Assembly (NCBI GenBank): GCA_937959175.1
Contig: CALGAS010000323.1
Span: 1-7,465 of the forward strand
DNA from: an uncultured bacterium
GTDB lineage: Bacteria > Planctomycetota > Planctomycetia > Pirellulales > UBA1268
Length of the DNA stretch: 7,465 nt
Reading direction: 5' to 3'
Under the pieces are notes generated by a model. The model ran no database searches. It was not told the origin of the DNA and saw only the letters and a program-made list of their open reading frames with translations. A program made the translations under genes and the position numbers. Of the stretch, positions 6,126 through 7,465 are shown piece by piece (positions within the stretch are counted from its first letter, which is position 1; the number at the start of each line of letters is the position of its first letter).

Positions 6126-6203
6126 GGGGCCGCATCGTAGCAGGCCGCGATCGGGGAGCGGGCGGGGTTGCTCCGGACGGTGAACTGCGCGAGCATGGGG
6201 ATC
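6126..6203. promoter_or_regulatory. Divergent intergenic region between transporter and oxidoreductase
   Basis: The gap is only 42-78 bp depending on the oxidoreductase start. On the minus strand TACGAT (6139-6134) is a fair -10 element for the transporter. It would place the transcription start about 1-5 nt before the ATG, so the mRNA might be nearly leaderless, in line with the absent ribosome binding site. I see no good -35 and no clear plus-strand promoter; that promoter may lie inside the start of the transporter gene. Confidence 0.3.
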
Positions 6204-7286
6204 ATGAACTCAGAACGCGTTGCCGACGTCGATGTGGTCGTGGTCGGGGCCGGGATCGCCGGGCTGTCCGCGGCGCGGGAGCTCATCGCCGCCGGCCTGT
6301 CGGTGCTGGTGCTCGACAAGGGGCGGGGCCTCGGCGGACGGATGGCGACGCGGCGGCTCGGGCGGGCCGTCTGCGATCACGGCGCCCAGTTCTTCACCGT
6401 CCGCGGCAGGGCCTTCGGCGGAATCGTGGCGGCGGCCCACGAAGACGACGCCGTTGTCGAGTGGTGTCGGGGCTTCTCCCGCGACGGCGGCAACGTACCG
6501 GCCGGGCACCCCCGCTGGCGCGGCCGGCAGGGCATGACCGACCTGCCCAAGTGGATCGCCGCCCGGCTCGCCGACGAAGCGGGCAGCCGCTTCGAGATTC
6601 GGCGAGCCTCGCGAGTGACGTCGGTGGCGGTGCAACAGGGGCTGGTCACCCTCGGGTTCGAGGATGGCGAGCCGGTCGCCGCGCGGGGCGGAATCCTCAC
6701 GCCCCCGCCGCCGCAGACGCTCGATCTGCTCGCCGCCGGCGGGCTGACGGCTGCGGCCGGTGAGCCGGTCGCGGCGGCCTGCGAAACACTCGCCCGCGTC
6801 GCCTATGACCCGTGCTTCGCCTTGATGCTCGTCCTCGACAAGCCGAGCCGGGTGCCACCGCCGGGCGGCATCCAGTTTGACCCCGATGCCGGCGGCCCGC
6901 TCGCCTGGATCGGTGACAACCAGCAGAAGGGCATCTCGCCGATGCCGGCGGTCACGATCCATGCCGACGGGGCCTTCAGCCGGCGGCATTTCGACACGCC
7001 TCCCGACGAGGTGATGGCGATGCTGCTTGACCATGCCCGCCCCTGGATCGACGGCGACCCGGCGACGGCGGTGATCGACAAGTCGCTCCAGCGGTGGAAG
7101 TTTGCCCTCCCCACAGCACTCGTCACCGAGCCGCTCATTGCCGTCTCCCACACGCCGCCGCTGGCCTGCTGTGGCGACGCCTTCGCGGGCCCGCGGGTCG
7201 AAGGAGCCGCCTCGAGCGGTCTCGCGGCAGGCCGCTGGCTGGTGCGGGCCCTCGAGCGGGGTTCACCTCGCGCGGGCTCGGGGTGA
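6204..7286 (+). CDS. Renalase-like FAD-dependent NAD(P)/amine oxidase-fold oxidoreductase
   Basis: The protein has 360 residues from the ATG at 6204. Alternative starts are ATG 6195, GTG 6180 and TTG 6168. The TTG has the best-placed GGGGAG, but family members usually begin close to the Rossmann strand. DVVVVGAGIAGLSAAREL (10-27) is the FAD-binding beta-alpha-beta fold with GxGxxG at 15-20. Asp38 ends strand 2 and should hold the ribose. DKGRGLGGRMATRR (38-51) and CDHGAQFFTVRG (57-68) are the hallmark of the COG3380/renalase group. ACCGDAFAGPRVEGAASSG (about 321-339) is the C-terminal FAD-contacting motif. Length is normal for a cytosolic member. Known relatives oxidise misfolded or isomeric reduced nicotinamides, but substrate varies in the group and is not shown here. 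The last residues (GSPRAGSG) run into the palindromic element at 7280. The gene is divergent from the peptide transporter. Confidence 0.9.
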   Translation: MNSERVADVDVVVVGAGIAGLSAARELIAAGLSVLVLDKGRGLGGRMATRRLGRAVCDHGAQFFTVRGRAFGGIVAAAHEDDAVVEWCRGFSRDGGNVPAGHPRWRGRQGMTDLPKWIAARLADEAGSRFEIRRASRVTSVAVQQGLVTLGFEDGEPVAARGGILTPPPPQTLDLLAAGGLTAAAGEPVAAACETLARVAYDPCFALMLVLDKPSRVPPPGGIQFDPDAGGPLAWIGDNQQKGISPMPAVTIHADGAFSRRHFDTPPDEVMAMLLDHARPWIDGDPATAVIDKSLQRWKFALPTALVTEPLIAVSHTPPLACCGDAFAGPRVEGAASSGLAAGRWLVRALERGSPRAGSG

Positions 7287-7291
7287 GCCCG
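7273..7291 (+). repeat. Alternative hairpin over the oxidoreductase stop codon
   Basis: CGGGCTC (7273-7279), loop GGGGT (7280-7284) and GAGCCCG (7285-7291) pair perfectly, 7 bp. The stem uses bases of the 17-bp left arm, so it competes with the long-range pairing to 7426-7442. The stop codon lies at the loop-stem boundary. It could act as a 3'-end structure. Confidence 0.5.
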
Positions 7292-7442
7292 TGCCGTCTC
7301 GCCGGACGCTCACTTCGCGACCAATCCGCCTCCGGCGGATCGGTGCCCGCCATGCCCTCCGCTCGCTCGATGCTGGCCTCGCTTTCGCCATCCTGGCTTC
7401 GCTCGGCCAGCAACGCCGGCTCGATCGGCACGGGCTCACCCC
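7280..7442. repeat. Palindromic element with 17-bp perfect terminal inverted repeats
   Basis: The left arm GGGGTGAGCCCGTGCCG (7280-7296) is matched without error by its reverse complement at 7426-7442. The 129 bp between them hold further symmetry: an 11-position arm hairpin at 7320-7344, GCTGGCC/GGCCAGC at 7372-7378 and 7405-7411, and a 20-bp-spaced direct repeat CTGGC(C/T)TCGCT at 7373-7383 and 7393-7403. The left arm includes the TGA (7284-7286) of the oxidoreductase gene. There is no transposase and no obvious target-site duplication. It is best described as a MITE-like or REP-like intergenic element, possibly also a transcription terminator or mRNA 3'-end protector. The inverted repeat is certain; the class is inferred. 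Confidence 0.7.
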
Positions 7443-7465
7443 TCGCGAACCCGTATTCCGGTTGT
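7287..7465. other. Terminal non-coding stretch
   Basis: This stretch is occupied almost entirely by the palindromic element. A minus-strand frame is open from 7431 back into the oxidoreductase gene, but it reads through the repeat in low-complexity, charge-rich residues and has no family resemblance. I do not consider it a gene. After 7442 only 23 bases remain, with nothing I recognise. Confidence 0.55.
7320..7344. repeat. Internal hairpin of the palindromic element
   Basis: ATCCGCC (7324-7330), a TCC loop and GGCGGAT (7334-7340) pair perfectly. Beyond one A-C mismatch, ACC (7320-7322) pairs with GGT (7342-7344). This is the most stable local stem in the last 180 bp. It is not followed by a T-run on either strand. 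Confidence 0.6.

Noticed and set aside
6210..7151. Minus-strand open frame of 313 codons antisense to the oxidoreductase
   Set aside because: Low-complexity Arg/Gly/Pro-rich shadow; the plus-strand product has full FAD-binding motifs at both ends.
7135..7431. Minus-strand open frame of 98 codons through the palindromic element
   Set aside because: It spans the repeat and the antisense of the oxidoreductase end, with low-complexity charged residues and no ribosome binding site or family resemblance.
1..7465. CRISPR array, tRNA, rRNA or transposase
   Set aside because: No regularly spaced identical repeats, no cloverleaf, no ribosomal RNA stretch and no DDE-type or other transposase frame were seen.

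Overview
The window looks like GC-rich planctomycete DNA, most likely from the Pirellulales/Pirellulaceae side of the phylum. This is judged from protein style rather than a marker gene. The pseudopilin-like proteins carry the wording usual in that group: DxDGDxxPEFLDxWG, LLVSAGPDxDYG and DNITNxD endings, DNDNDGVKDGVWL, and LILDLDSRINVNAHG. The peptide transporter also carries DGxxxTxDD-type loops. I see no rRNA, tRNA, CRISPR array, transposase or phage gene.

Positions 1-3809 (minus strand) hold a tight four-gene operon of type II secretion/type IV pilus-like pseudopilins. It reads right to left: a GspG/H-like protein with an unusual leader (3809-2949), a GspH-like protein (2952-1954), a GspI/PilV-like protein (1950-1036), and a GspK/PilX-like protein that starts at 1012 and runs off the left edge. 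The last gene has no stop codon in the window and is easily missed. Gene junctions are -4, +3 and +23 nt, so the set is probably co-transcribed and partly translationally coupled. The four N-termini are what a pseudopilus tip complex would need: three prepilin-like proteins with Glu at mature position 5, and one GspK-type protein without it. No ATPase, platform protein or prepilin peptidase lies in the window.

Positions 3810-4112 are intergenic and carry the operon's control region. There is a good sigma70-type promoter (TTGCTA, 17 bp, TATGAT), a set of phased A/T tracts upstream of it, and a short leader with a small hairpin. A perfect 11-1-11 bp palindrome is centred on the first start codon and touches the AGGAG ribosome binding site. 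The promoter and ribosome binding site show that the first pilin gene starts at 3809. The open frame reaching back to 4070 is not its N-terminus.

Positions 4113-6125 (minus) encode a POT/PTR2-family peptide transporter with all the family signatures. It carries an extra polar segment of about 225 residues just before its last membrane helix. Divergent from it, 6204-7286 (plus) encodes a renalase-like FAD-dependent amine oxidase-fold protein (COG3380 type). These two genes have no obvious functional link to the pseudopilin operon.

Positions 7280-7442 form a compact repeat-like element. It has perfect 17-bp terminal inverted repeats and two internal hairpins, and its left arm contains the stop codon of the oxidoreductase gene. 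It looks like a dispersed intergenic palindromic element that may also act as a terminator.
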